NCBI GenBank assembly: GCA_040877415.1
Contig: JBBDNV010000031.1
Span: forward strand, 1 to 7,312
Source of the DNA: JBBDNV01 sp040877415
GTDB taxonomy: Bacteria; Planctomycetota; Planctomycetia; Pirellulales; PALSA-1355
Direction: 5' to 3'
Length of the DNA: 7,312 bases
Position 1 is the stretch's first letter; every line of letters starts with the position of its first letter. Position numbers and translations under genes: made by a program. The notes beneath the pieces are model-generated. The model searched no databases. It saw nothing but the letters and a program-made list of their open reading frames with translations, and had not been told where the DNA came from. Positions 1-5,511 of this stretch are shown here, in pieces.

Positions 1-1
1 C

Positions 2-1753
2 AGCGCCAAAAGCGAGGAGATGACCAAGGAAATCTTCGGCCATGATCTCGCCCACGTTCCCTGGATGCGCCCGGGTTTCGAACTCGGCTTGGCCATGCAG
101 AAAGCCTGCGCGGAAAACCCGAAAGCCATCGGCTTCGTCATGGGACAGCACGGCCTGATCAATTGGGGGAAAACCGGACGCGAATGCTACCAGCGCTCGC
201 TCGAACTGATCGACCGCGCGGCCAGCGCGATCGAAGAACGCATCGCACGCCACGGGGGCGAAGAAAATATTTTCGGCGGAGCGCTGCATCGCTCCCTGCC
301 ACAAGACGCACGGGCCCGCGTATGGTGCCGCGTTCTGCCATGGCTGCGCGGACAAGTCAGCCGGTCGCGGCGCTTCATTGCCACGGTGCAGGACGACGAA
401 AAGATGCTGCGTTTCGTCAATTCGAAGGACGCCCCCCGTTTGGCCGAACTCGGCACAAGCTGCCCCGACCATTTCCTGCGCACCAAGATCAAACCGCTCT
501 ACGTCCCGCTCGAGTCGGTGCCGTCCACCGCGGATGAAAAACAGTTCGACGCTTTCGCCGGGGAACTGAAAAAGAAACTCGCCGCCGGCCTCGAAGCTTA
601 CCGGGCCGATTACGCCAAGTATTACGAGGCCTGCCAGCAGCCGGGCTCGCCCGCCATGCGCGACCCGAATCCGACCGTCGTGCTCGTTCCCGGATTGGGC
701 ATGGTGGCTTTCGGCAAAGACAAATCCGAATCGCGTGTCACTGCCGAGTTCTACAACTGCGCGGTGGAAGTGATGCGTGGGGCCGAAGCGCTCGGCGGTT
801 ACACTTCCTTGCCCGCCCAAGAAGCTTTCGACATCGAGTATTGGGCGCTGGAAGAAGCCAAATTGCGCCGCATGCCGCCGGAAAAAGAGTTGGCCGGACG
901 TGCGGTCATCGTCATCGGCGCGGGCAGCGGCATCGGACGAGAGACCGCTTTGCGACTCGTCCGCGAAGGCGCCCAGATCGTCTGTGCAGATCTCAATCTC
1001 GAAGCCGCCCAAGCCACCGCGGACGAAATCCTGGCCAAAACCGGACTCGGCATCGGCGTGGCCGGAACGGGCATTTCCGGGTGCGGGCCGGCCATCGCCG
1101 CGCAGGTCGACATCACCAAGCGGGAAAGCATCCGGGCCATGCTCGACCGCGTCATCCTCGCCTACGGTGGATTCGACGCCATCGCAGTGACCGCCGGAAT
1201 CTTCGTCCCGAGCGATACGACCGGCCACATCCCCGACGACAAATGGGCATTGACCTATGCGATCAACGTCACCGGCAGTTATTTTGTGGCCGACGAAGCG
1301 GCGCAAATTTTCCGCGAGCAAGGATTGCGCGGCGCCATCGTCCTGACGACCAGCGCCAACGCTGCCGTGGCCAAAAAAGGTAGTCTCGCTTATGACACTT
1401 CGAAAGCCGCGGCCAACCATCTCGTGCGCGAACTGGCGGTCGAACTTTCCCCGCTGGTGCGGGTCAATGGCGTGGCCCCGGCCACCGTGGTGCAAGGCAG
1501 CGCCATGTTCCCGCGCGACCGCGTCATCGGGTCGCTGGCCAAATATGACATCGCTTACTCGGACAACGAGAGTGACGACGCCCTCACGGCGAAGCTGGCG
1601 CAATTCTACGCCGACCGCACGCTGACCAAAGCGCCGATCACCCCGGCCGACCAAGCCGAAGCCTATTTCCTGCTCCTCTCCGACCGTCTTTCCAAAACCA
1701 CCGGTCAGATTGTCACGGTCGACGGAGGACTGATCGAAGCTTTCCTCCGCTAA
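2..1753 (+). CDS. rhaD: Bifunctional rhamnulose-1-phosphate aldolase / short-chain dehydrogenase, 5'-partial
   Basis: The protein is predicted to split L-rhamnulose-1-phosphate into dihydroxyacetone phosphate and L-lactaldehyde, then oxidise or reduce the lactaldehyde with NAD(H), in the cytoplasm. The frame is open to the left edge, so the Met at base 20 is not the real start. Proteins of this fused family (TIGR02632/COG3347) are roughly 700 aa, so about 100-120 N-terminal residues, including the first zinc-binding His pair, lie outside. Counting from the base-20 Met: the end of the class II aldolase domain is at ~1-75 with the GQHGLINWG motif (H44, likely zinc ligand); a linker carries CPDHF at 148-152 and VPGLGMVAFGKDK at 223-235; and the SDR domain spans ~288-577 with the GAGSGIG nucleotide loop at 300-306, N416, S445, Y458 and K462 (YxxxK). 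The usual NNAG appears as VTAG. The stop overlaps the next gene by one base (TAATG). Assignment is firm; the fate of the lactaldehyde is inferred from the family. Confidence 0.93.
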   Translation, partial: SAKSEEMTKEIFGHDLAHVPWMRPGFELGLAMQKACAENPKAIGFVMGQHGLINWGKTGRECYQRSLELIDRAASAIEERIARHGGEENIFGGALHRSLPQDARARVWCRVLPWLRGQVSRSRRFIATVQDDEKMLRFVNSKDAPRLAELGTSCPDHFLRTKIKPLYVPLESVPSTADEKQFDAFAGELKKKLAAGLEAYRADYAKYYEACQQPGSPAMRDPNPTVVLVPGLGMVAFGKDKSESRVTAEFYNCAVEVMRGAEALGGYTSLPAQEAFDIEYWALEEAKLRRMPPEKELAGRAVIVIGAGSGIGRETALRLVREGAQIVCADLNLEAAQATADEILAKTGLGIGVAGTGISGCGPAIAAQVDITKRESIRAMLDRVILAYGGFDAIAVTAGIFVPSDTTGHIPDDKWALTYAINVTGSYFVADEAAQIFREQGLRGAIVLTTSANAAVAKKGSLAYDTSKAAANHLVRELAVELSPLVRVNGVAPATVVQGSAMFPRDRVIGSLAKYDIAYSDNESDDALTAKLAQFYADRTLTKAPITPADQAEAYFLLLSDRLSKTTGQIVTVDGGLIEAFLR

Positions 1754-2175
1754 TGAGCACTTCCCACCAACAACCCACCACCATGCACCATCCAACCGCA
1801 AACTTGCCGGTCCCTACAACAGACTCACCTTCCAACCACCTCGACGCCGTGCCGCAGCGCATTCGCGAGATCGCCATGCTGCGCGGGCTCGGCTACCCGT
1901 TCCGGCAAATCGCCCAGCAGTTCAGCGTAACTCCGCAGGCGATTTCTCTCATGTTGTCCCGCCATCGGAAGTCGTTAAAATCCCTTCGCGGAGCCCTCGA
2001 GTTGAACAATCTCTCGGCCCGTGCGGTCAATGCCCTCGGACGCCATGGCATCCGCACCCGCGAGGAAGCGCGCAGCCAGAGCGTGCTCGAAATGCTCAAG
2101 AACGAACGGAACTGCGGACGGAAAACGCTCGGTGAAATCGAGCAGTGGCTGGACGGCGGTAACGGACAATCCTAA
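1753..2175 (+). CDS. Small DNA-binding protein: helix-turn-helix fused to RNA polymerase alpha-CTD-like module (copy 1)
   Basis: This 140-aa protein has no gene name I recognise. Residues 1-33 are a Pro/Thr/His-rich, probably disordered leader. Residues ~36-72 form a helix-turn-helix (LRGLGYPFRQIAQQFSVTPQ, then AISLMLSRH). Residues ~84-134 resemble the alpha-CTD of RNA polymerase: R90, N93, G122, K124, T125 and E128 line up with E. coli alpha R265, N268, G296, K298, S299 and E302, allowing one inserted residue. The ATG shares its A with the rhaD stop codon (TAATG). A GGAGGA at 1724-1729 is too distant to serve as its ribosome site, so translation is probably coupled to rhaD. The rhaA start follows the stop by 8 bases. 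A paralogue lies at 5000-5428. A DNA-binding or transcription role is inferred from the domains; targets are unknown. An internal ATG at codon 11 is a possible alternative start. Confidence 0.85.
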   Translation: MSTSHQQPTTMHHPTANLPVPTTDSPSNHLDAVPQRIREIAMLRGLGYPFRQIAQQFSVTPQAISLMLSRHRKSLKSLRGALELNNLSARAVNALGRHGIRTREEARSQSVLEMLKNERNCGRKTLGEIEQWLDGGNGQS

Positions 2176-2183
2176 AATCCCTC

Positions 2184-3437
2184 ATGTCCTCCCTCTACGC
2201 ATTAGCGCGAGATACCTACGCGGCTCTCGGCGTCGATACCGAAAAAGCCCTCAAAGTCCTCGCCCGCAATCCAATTTCCGTCCATTGCTGGCAAGGCGAT
2301 GATGTCGGCGGATTCGAATCCGCCTCCGCCGGAGACCCGGGCGGCGGTTTGGCTGTCACCGGAAACCATCCCGGCCGCGCCCGGACGCCGGAGGAATTGC
2401 GTGCCGACCTCGAAAAAGCTTTCTCCCTCGTCCCCGGCAAACACCGACTCAACCTCCACGCCTTCTATCTCGAAGCAGGCGGCGGCAAAGTCGACCGCGA
2501 TGCGATCGAGACCAAACATTTTCAAAATTGGATCGATTGGGCTAAGTCGCTCGGCATCGGGATGGACTTTAATCCGACCTGCTTCGCCCACCCCAAAGCC
2601 GCCGATGGCTTTACTCTTGCCCACCGCGACCGGGGCATCCGCGAGTTCTGGATCGAGCATGCCCGACGCTGCCGGCAGATCGGCGCCGACATCGGCCGCG
2701 CCCTCGGGTCGACCTGCGTGGTCAATGTGTGGATCCCCGACGGCTACAAAGACCTGCCCGTCGACCGCGTGGCCCCGCGCCAGCGACTCATCGAATCCCT
2801 CGACGCCATCTTTGCCGAAAAACTTCCCGCCTCGGAAGAAATCGACGCGGTGGAGTGCAAACTTTTCGGCATCGGCTCGGAAAGCTACGTGGCCGGCTCG
2901 CACGAGTTCTATCTCGGCTACGCCGTCTCGCGGCAAAAGGCCGTCTGCCTCGATGCCGGACATTTCCACCCCACGGAAACCCTGGCCGACAAAATTTCGT
3001 CCGTGCTCCTCTTCGTCCCACGCCTCCTCCTCCACGTCAGCCGCGGCGTGCGCTGGGACAGCGACCATGTCGTCATCCTCGACGACCCGACGCGCGCGGT
3101 TATGGAGGAACTCGTCCGCGGCGATTTCCTCGACCGCACCAGCATCGGCCTCGACTACTTCGACGCCAGCATCAACCGGGTGGCCGCTTGGGTCATCGGC
3201 ATCCGCGCCACCCAGAAAGCTCTCCTCCTCGCCCTGCTCGAACCGTCGAAGCATCTGCGCGAAGCCGAGGCGAAGGGCAATTTCACCGCACGCCTCGCCC
3301 TGCTGGAGGAGGCGAAGTCCCTGCCATGGGGCGCGGTGTGGGACGAATTCTGCGCGCGCAACGATGTCCCCGCCGGCGCGCAATGGCTGGCCGAAGCGGA
3401 AGCCTACGGCCAACAGACGGCTCGCATCAGAGGCTGA
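2184..3437 (+). CDS. rhaA: L-rhamnose isomerase
   Basis: This is the first committed enzyme of L-rhamnose use: it interconverts L-rhamnose and L-rhamnulose in the cytoplasm with divalent metal (Mn2+). At 417 aa it is complete and close to the ~419 aa of E. coli RhaA, to which it aligns end to end from memory. Signature stretches include HCWQGDDVGGFE (34-45), RLNLHAFYLE (88-97), GMDFNPTCFAHP (126-137), VNVWIPDG (180-187), CLDAGHFHPTE (255-265), RWDSDHV (290-296) and GLDYFDASINR (322-332). The metal ligands known in the family appear intact: E224, D257, H284 and D324 for the structural site, and H260, D292 and D294 for the catalytic site. It follows the small HTH/alpha-CTD gene by 8 bases with no clear Shine-Dalgarno, so it probably depends on readthrough of the rhaD operon. 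I expect a full TIM-barrel tetramer-forming enzyme, with nothing missing. Confidence 0.97.
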   Translation: MSSLYALARDTYAALGVDTEKALKVLARNPISVHCWQGDDVGGFESASAGDPGGGLAVTGNHPGRARTPEELRADLEKAFSLVPGKHRLNLHAFYLEAGGGKVDRDAIETKHFQNWIDWAKSLGIGMDFNPTCFAHPKAADGFTLAHRDRGIREFWIEHARRCRQIGADIGRALGSTCVVNVWIPDGYKDLPVDRVAPRQRLIESLDAIFAEKLPASEEIDAVECKLFGIGSESYVAGSHEFYLGYAVSRQKAVCLDAGHFHPTETLADKISSVLLFVPRLLLHVSRGVRWDSDHVVILDDPTRAVMEELVRGDFLDRTSIGLDYFDASINRVAAWVIGIRATQKALLLALLEPSKHLREAEAKGNFTARLALLEEAKSLPWGAVWDEFCARNDVPAGAQWLAEAEAYGQQTARIRG

Positions 3438-3446
3438 ACGCGAGCG

Positions 3447-3465
3447 GCAGGCCGCACGACCCTGC
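3447..3465 (+). other. Weak GC-rich hairpin just after rhaA
   Basis: GCAGG at 3447-3451 pairs with CCTGC at 3461-3465 (5 bp, 9-base loop). An overlapping alternative pairs CCGCA at 3452-3456 with TGCGG at 3463-3467. It begins 10 bases after the rhaA stop and lies between two convergent genes. No T-run follows, so a terminator role is only possible, not shown. Confidence 0.25.
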
Positions 3466-3500
3466 GGGATGTCGAGTTAACCTTTGGCGGAGCGGAGACG

Positions 3501-3521
3501 GCCGCCCAACTCGGGGGCGGC
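3501..3521 (+). other. Strong GC hairpin in the foreign tail of rhaM; possible rhaA transcript end
   Basis: GCCGCCC at 3501-3507 pairs perfectly with GGGCGGC at 3515-3521 around a 7-base loop. On the plus strand it is followed, after about 9 bases, by a short T-rich stretch (TTGTTTT at 3530-3536). It could therefore help end rhaA-operon transcription, though the spacing is poor for a standard intrinsic terminator. It also sits in the region that replaces the rhaM 3' end. Confidence 0.4.
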
Positions 3522-3553
3522 GCAGAGGATTGTTTTGAAGCCGGGCGCCAACA

Positions 3554-3566
3554 GGCGGATCCCGCC
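3554..3566. repeat. Short palindrome at the rhaM break point
   Basis: GGCGG at 3554-3558 and CCGCC at 3562-3566 form a 5-bp stem around the three bases ATC. On the minus strand the palindrome starts at the base after codon 46 of rhaM, the last codon that looks like rhaM. It may mark the edge of an inserted or rearranged segment. Confidence 0.45.
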
Positions 3567-3850
3567 AAGGAAGGTGGAGCACTTTGAGACACCGTGGTCT
3601 TTGCGGACTTTTTGCAACTCAGGCCAGATCGGGTTGTGGCGTTTTTCGTATTCCTCCTCGGCGCCGGGATTGACCGACATGACGAAAGCTTTGCGGATCC
3701 TCATGATGGGGGGTGCGGCTGTGCTTGTGGTGACCCATTAGCATACCTTGTTCGCAGAGAAGCCTCATGAGGTAAACCACGGTAGAAAGTTGTGGTCCTC
3801 TCAGGCAGCGCGCGCGTCATCTCTAGTATCCCGTAAAGCAGCGCTCGGAC

Positions 3851-4246
3851 TCAAAAGAGCTCAATTTCCAACGGGAGAGAGGCGGGTGGTTGCACACGAT
3901 CAAGCTTTGCGTTCTTCAGGAGGATTGCCTCTGTCTCGGCTTTCATGGCGTCTCGCAGCTGTGCCTCACCGACAATGAAGGGCGGCTGTTCGGGGGCGCC
4001 GAACGCTCGGAACAGGACAAGGAAGTCCATTGCCCCCGGCACGCGCAGATCCTCGGAGCGGTAGATCGCCATCGAGCAAGGGGTCGGTGACTTCGCCACG
4101 CTTTCCCACGATCGCAGGAACGCGTTGGCAATGGGAACCAGCTCGCGATCGCTCGCCCAAGTGGGACGGACCGGACCCCTTCCCGGCCGAATTTTTTGAT
4201 CTGAAAGCAACGAAAATTCCGCAGGTAGGGCGAAAAATGGCAACAA
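3851..4246 (-). pseudogene. Orphan coding-like fragment, product not recognised
   Basis: A 131-codon open frame ends at a TGA at 3851. The last ~95 codons (from about SDRELVPIANAFLRSW) read like real protein: mixed hydrophobic and charged residues, a plausible helix AQLRDAMKAETEAILLKN, and a fairly G/C-rich third codon position. The first ~35 codons are less convincing. The only in-frame starts near the 5' end are non-ATG (TTG at 4246), and the first in-frame ATG lies mid-protein, before the AIYRSEDLRVP stretch. A stop at 4271-4273 closes the frame upstream. That fits a C-terminal remnant of a larger gene beside the equally damaged rhaM. I do not recognise the family. The tail vaguely recalls solute-binding proteins of sugar transporters, but that is not evidence. 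It could also be non-coding. Confidence 0.35.
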
Positions 4247-4249
4247 AAA
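4192..4249 (+). promoter_or_regulatory. Spaced A/T tracts upstream of the pseudopilin promoter (UP-element-like)
   Basis: Four short tracts stand out in GC-rich DNA: T6 at 4192-4197, A4TT at 4213-4218, A5 at 4233-4237 and A5 at 4245-4249. Centres are about 20, 20 and 12 bases apart. If transcription starts near 4290, the last two fall at about -57 to -53 and -45 to -41, where the distal and proximal UP subsites bound by alpha-CTD normally lie. This is suggestive only. Confidence 0.4.
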
Positions 4250-4254
4250 GTCGC

Positions 4255-4283
4255 TTGCCAGGGTTAATACTTAGCTCTAGGAT
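4255..4283 (+). promoter_or_regulatory. Candidate sigma-70-type promoter for pseudopilin and downstream regulator
   Basis: A -35 box TTGCCA (4255-4260, 5 of 6 to TTGACA) and a -10 box TAGGAT (4278-4283, 4 of 6 to TATAAT) are separated by an optimal 17 bases. The predicted start of transcription is near 4289-4290, only a few bases before the ATG at 4293, so the mRNA could be almost leaderless. No Shine-Dalgarno precedes that ATG, which agrees. Confidence 0.5.
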
Positions 4284-4292
4284 ACGTCTAGT

Positions 4293-5003
4293 ATGGCCCC
4301 CTCCCGAACTTCTCACCTCTCTGCCTTTACTCTGGTCGAGCTGCTGGTGGTCATCGCCATCATTGCGGTTCTAGCCGCAATTTCGGTGCCGACCATCCAA
4401 GGGGCCATGGGGGGCTCGAAGGCGGCCGCCTGCCTACTTAACCTTCGCCAGATTGGCTCGGCCACCATGGCGTATGCCGCGGACAACAACACGCAACTCC
4501 CCCCCGCGGGCACCGGCGGCAGCCCCCAGTGGGCTCTGGCCATCGCCCCCTACATCGGCGGCGATCCCAAGAACAAGAAGAGCATTTTTGTCTGCCCGGA
4601 CTGCGCCGTGCCGGTGCAATCGGCGCGGGGCAACGACGTCGCGGTCACTTATGGCCTGCACGGGGGACTGATGCCGAAGGGAGGACAATCCGTGCGCTTG
4701 CACTCCATTCCTCGTCCGCAGCAAATCATTCTGGCGGCCGACATGTGCCAGAACCCCGGCAACAAAGGTTGGTCTCCCTACTCGATCGAGAATCCGCTCG
4801 TGTTCACAGGCGGCGGACGCACCGGCAACGACGGGGTGGATTTGAGCACGCCCATAAGCACATCGGTCGATGCCGACACGGGCAACGCCGCGTGGATCCG
4901 TTACCGGCACAACCGGCGGGCCAATGTTGTCATGGTCGACGGCCACGCTCAGGCCATGACCAAGGGCGAGATCCTCAACAATAACGTGGTATTCGACCGA
5001 TGA
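4293..5003 (+). CDS. Type II secretion/type IV pilin-like prepilin with H-X9-DG motif
   Basis: This 236-aa protein has a prepilin N-terminus: a short basic leader (MAPSRTSHLSA), then FTLVELLVVIAIIAVLAAI, the methylation site and single membrane helix. Cleavage by prepilin peptidase is expected between A11 and F12, leaving Glu at mature position 5. Ala rather than Gly at -1 is less usual but tolerated. The rest is exported, with C-x-x-C at 99-102 (VCPDCAV). Near the C-terminus RHNRRANVVMVDGH contains His, nine residues, then Asp-Gly, the H-X9-DG motif of the DUF1559-like prepilins abundant in Planctomycetes, Verrucomicrobiota and Lentisphaerae. Such proteins probably assemble into or beside a secretion pseudopilus, but individual roles are mostly unknown. 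No other secretion gene is present. The stop overlaps the next gene by four bases (ATGA). The start choice is supported by leader length and by the promoter just upstream. Confidence 0.9.
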   Translation: MAPSRTSHLSAFTLVELLVVIAIIAVLAAISVPTIQGAMGGSKAAACLLNLRQIGSATMAYAADNNTQLPPAGTGGSPQWALAIAPYIGGDPKNKKSIFVCPDCAVPVQSARGNDVAVTYGLHGGLMPKGGQSVRLHSIPRPQQIILAADMCQNPGNKGWSPYSIENPLVFTGGGRTGNDGVDLSTPISTSVDADTGNAAWIRYRHNRRANVVMVDGHAQAMTKGEILNNNVVFDR

Positions 5004-5428
5004 CTCTTCCCCGCTCCCAACCATCCGCCTTGCCGCACCCGGACCTGCAAATCGTCGGAAACGGAAGGCCGGACCTTCCGGGCCGTTTGCCTGACCCGGA
5101 GGACCTGCCGCGCCGCATCCTCCACATCGCCGCGTTGCGCGGTCTGGGATATCCGCTCCGCACCATCGGTCAAAATTACGGGGTCACCCCGCAAGCAATT
5201 TCTGTCCTCTTGGCCCGGCACAAGGCCGCGCTACGGGCCGCCCGGAATCACGCCGGGCTGCAAGGTCTGTCTCCGCGCGCGGTCAATGTCCTCGGACGCC
5301 TGCGCATCAAGGACCGCACGGAGGCCCGTGCGGTGACAGAATGGGAAGAACGCCTGCGCGGTTTGCGCAATTGCGGCCAGAAAACCATCGCGGAAATCCG
5401 CGCTTGGGCCGCGGACGGACTGGCCTGA
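5000..5428 (+). CDS. Small DNA-binding protein: helix-turn-helix fused to RNA polymerase alpha-CTD-like module (copy 2)
   Basis: This 142-aa paralogue of the protein encoded at 1753-2175 shares roughly half its residues over the last ~100 positions by eye. Residues 1-36 are a Pro/Asp-rich leader with no resemblance to copy 1. The helix-turn-helix is at ~39-75 (ALRGLGYPLRTIGQNYGVTP, then QAISVLLARH). The alpha-CTD-like module is at ~87-137, where R93, N96, G126, K128, T129 and E132 correspond to E. coli alpha R265, N268, G296, K298, S299 and E302. Both copies share the RNCG-x-KT motif. The ATG lies within the pseudopilin stop (ATGA, four-base overlap) and has no Shine-Dalgarno, so translational coupling is likely. 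A hairpin 66 bases after its stop may end the transcript. A transcription or nucleoid role is inferred from the domains; nothing shows what it regulates. Confidence 0.85.
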   Translation: MTLPRSQPSALPHPDLQIVGNGRPDLPGRLPDPEDLPRRILHIAALRGLGYPLRTIGQNYGVTPQAISVLLARHKAALRAARNHAGLQGLSPRAVNVLGRLRIKDRTEARAVTEWEERLRGLRNCGQKTIAEIRAWAADGLA

Positions 5429-5494
5429 GCGAATCCCCGGTGGTCGTCGACTGACACGCGGCCGCGCCTCCCTACCGTCCGGTCATCATGCGCC

Positions 5495-5511
5495 AGCCCG
5501 AAAATCGGGCT
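5495..5511. terminator. Perfect hairpin between convergent genes
   Basis: AGCCCGA (5495-5501) and TCGGGCT (5505-5511) form a perfect 7-bp stem around three A bases. It touches the last base of the cytochrome stop codon (minus strand) and lies 66 bases after the copy 2 regulator (plus strand). A convergent position suits a shared terminator, but neither side has a T-run, so it may only protect RNA ends or need a termination factor. Confidence 0.5.

Larger units (their letters stand above)
3477..3704 (-). pseudogene. rhaM: L-rhamnose mutarotase, C-terminally truncated, with a foreign tail
   Basis: RhaM interconverts the alpha and beta anomers of L-rhamnose, and the intact protein is about 104 aa. 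Here residues 1-46 match it well (IRKAFVMSVNPGAEEEYEKR, then HNPIWPEL), with Y19 and H23 corresponding to the active-site Tyr18 and His22 of E. coli RhaM. Homology stops after the FL at residues 45-46. The next 29 residues look nothing like RhaM, and the frame ends at 75 aa. The C-terminal third, including the conserved Trp pair of the active site, is absent, and I could not find it in either other frame downstream. The break coincides with a short palindrome at 3554-3566. The gene converges on rhaA with 39 bases between. No good ribosome site precedes the ATG. I read it as a pseudogene formed by replacement of the 3' end; a working short variant is unlikely. Confidence 0.75.
3705..4254. other. 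Gene-poor stretch between rhaM remnant and pseudopilin gene
   Basis: About 550 bases without an intact gene. It holds the orphan minus-strand reading frame described separately, a 10-bp palindrome CCTCATGAGG at 3763-3772, and a 5-bp inverted repeat (ACCAC at 3776-3780 with GTGGT at 3792-3796). The right part, from about 4190, becomes A/T-rich in short tracts leading into the pseudopilin promoter. I see no tRNA, CRISPR or transposase. Confidence 0.5.

Noticed and set aside
20..22. ATG at base 20 as the rhaD start
   Set aside because: The frame is open to base 2, and the protein at this point is already inside the aldolase domain; family length demands roughly 100 or more further residues upstream.
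1724..1729. GGAGGA as the ribosome site of the gene at 1753
   Set aside because: It lies 23 bases before the ATG, too far for normal use; stop-start overlap with rhaD is the better explanation.
2202..3413. 403-codon open frame on the minus strand opposite rhaA
   Set aside because: It is the mirror of a GC-rich gene: low-complexity Gly/Ala/Asp/Glu composition, no recognisable domain, and rhaA itself is unambiguous.
3763..3772. CCTCATGAGG palindrome as an operator
   Set aside because: Only 10 bp, single copy, and not placed at a recognisable promoter; chance is a sufficient explanation.
3851..4246. LacI-type sugar regulator C-terminus
   Set aside because: The ending looked faintly like one, but none of the conserved LacI-family C-terminal motifs is present.
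1753..5428. Transposon or composite element bounded by the two paralogous genes
   Set aside because: No transposase, terminal inverted repeats or target duplications are seen, and the copies differ at about half their residues, so they are not recent direct repeats.
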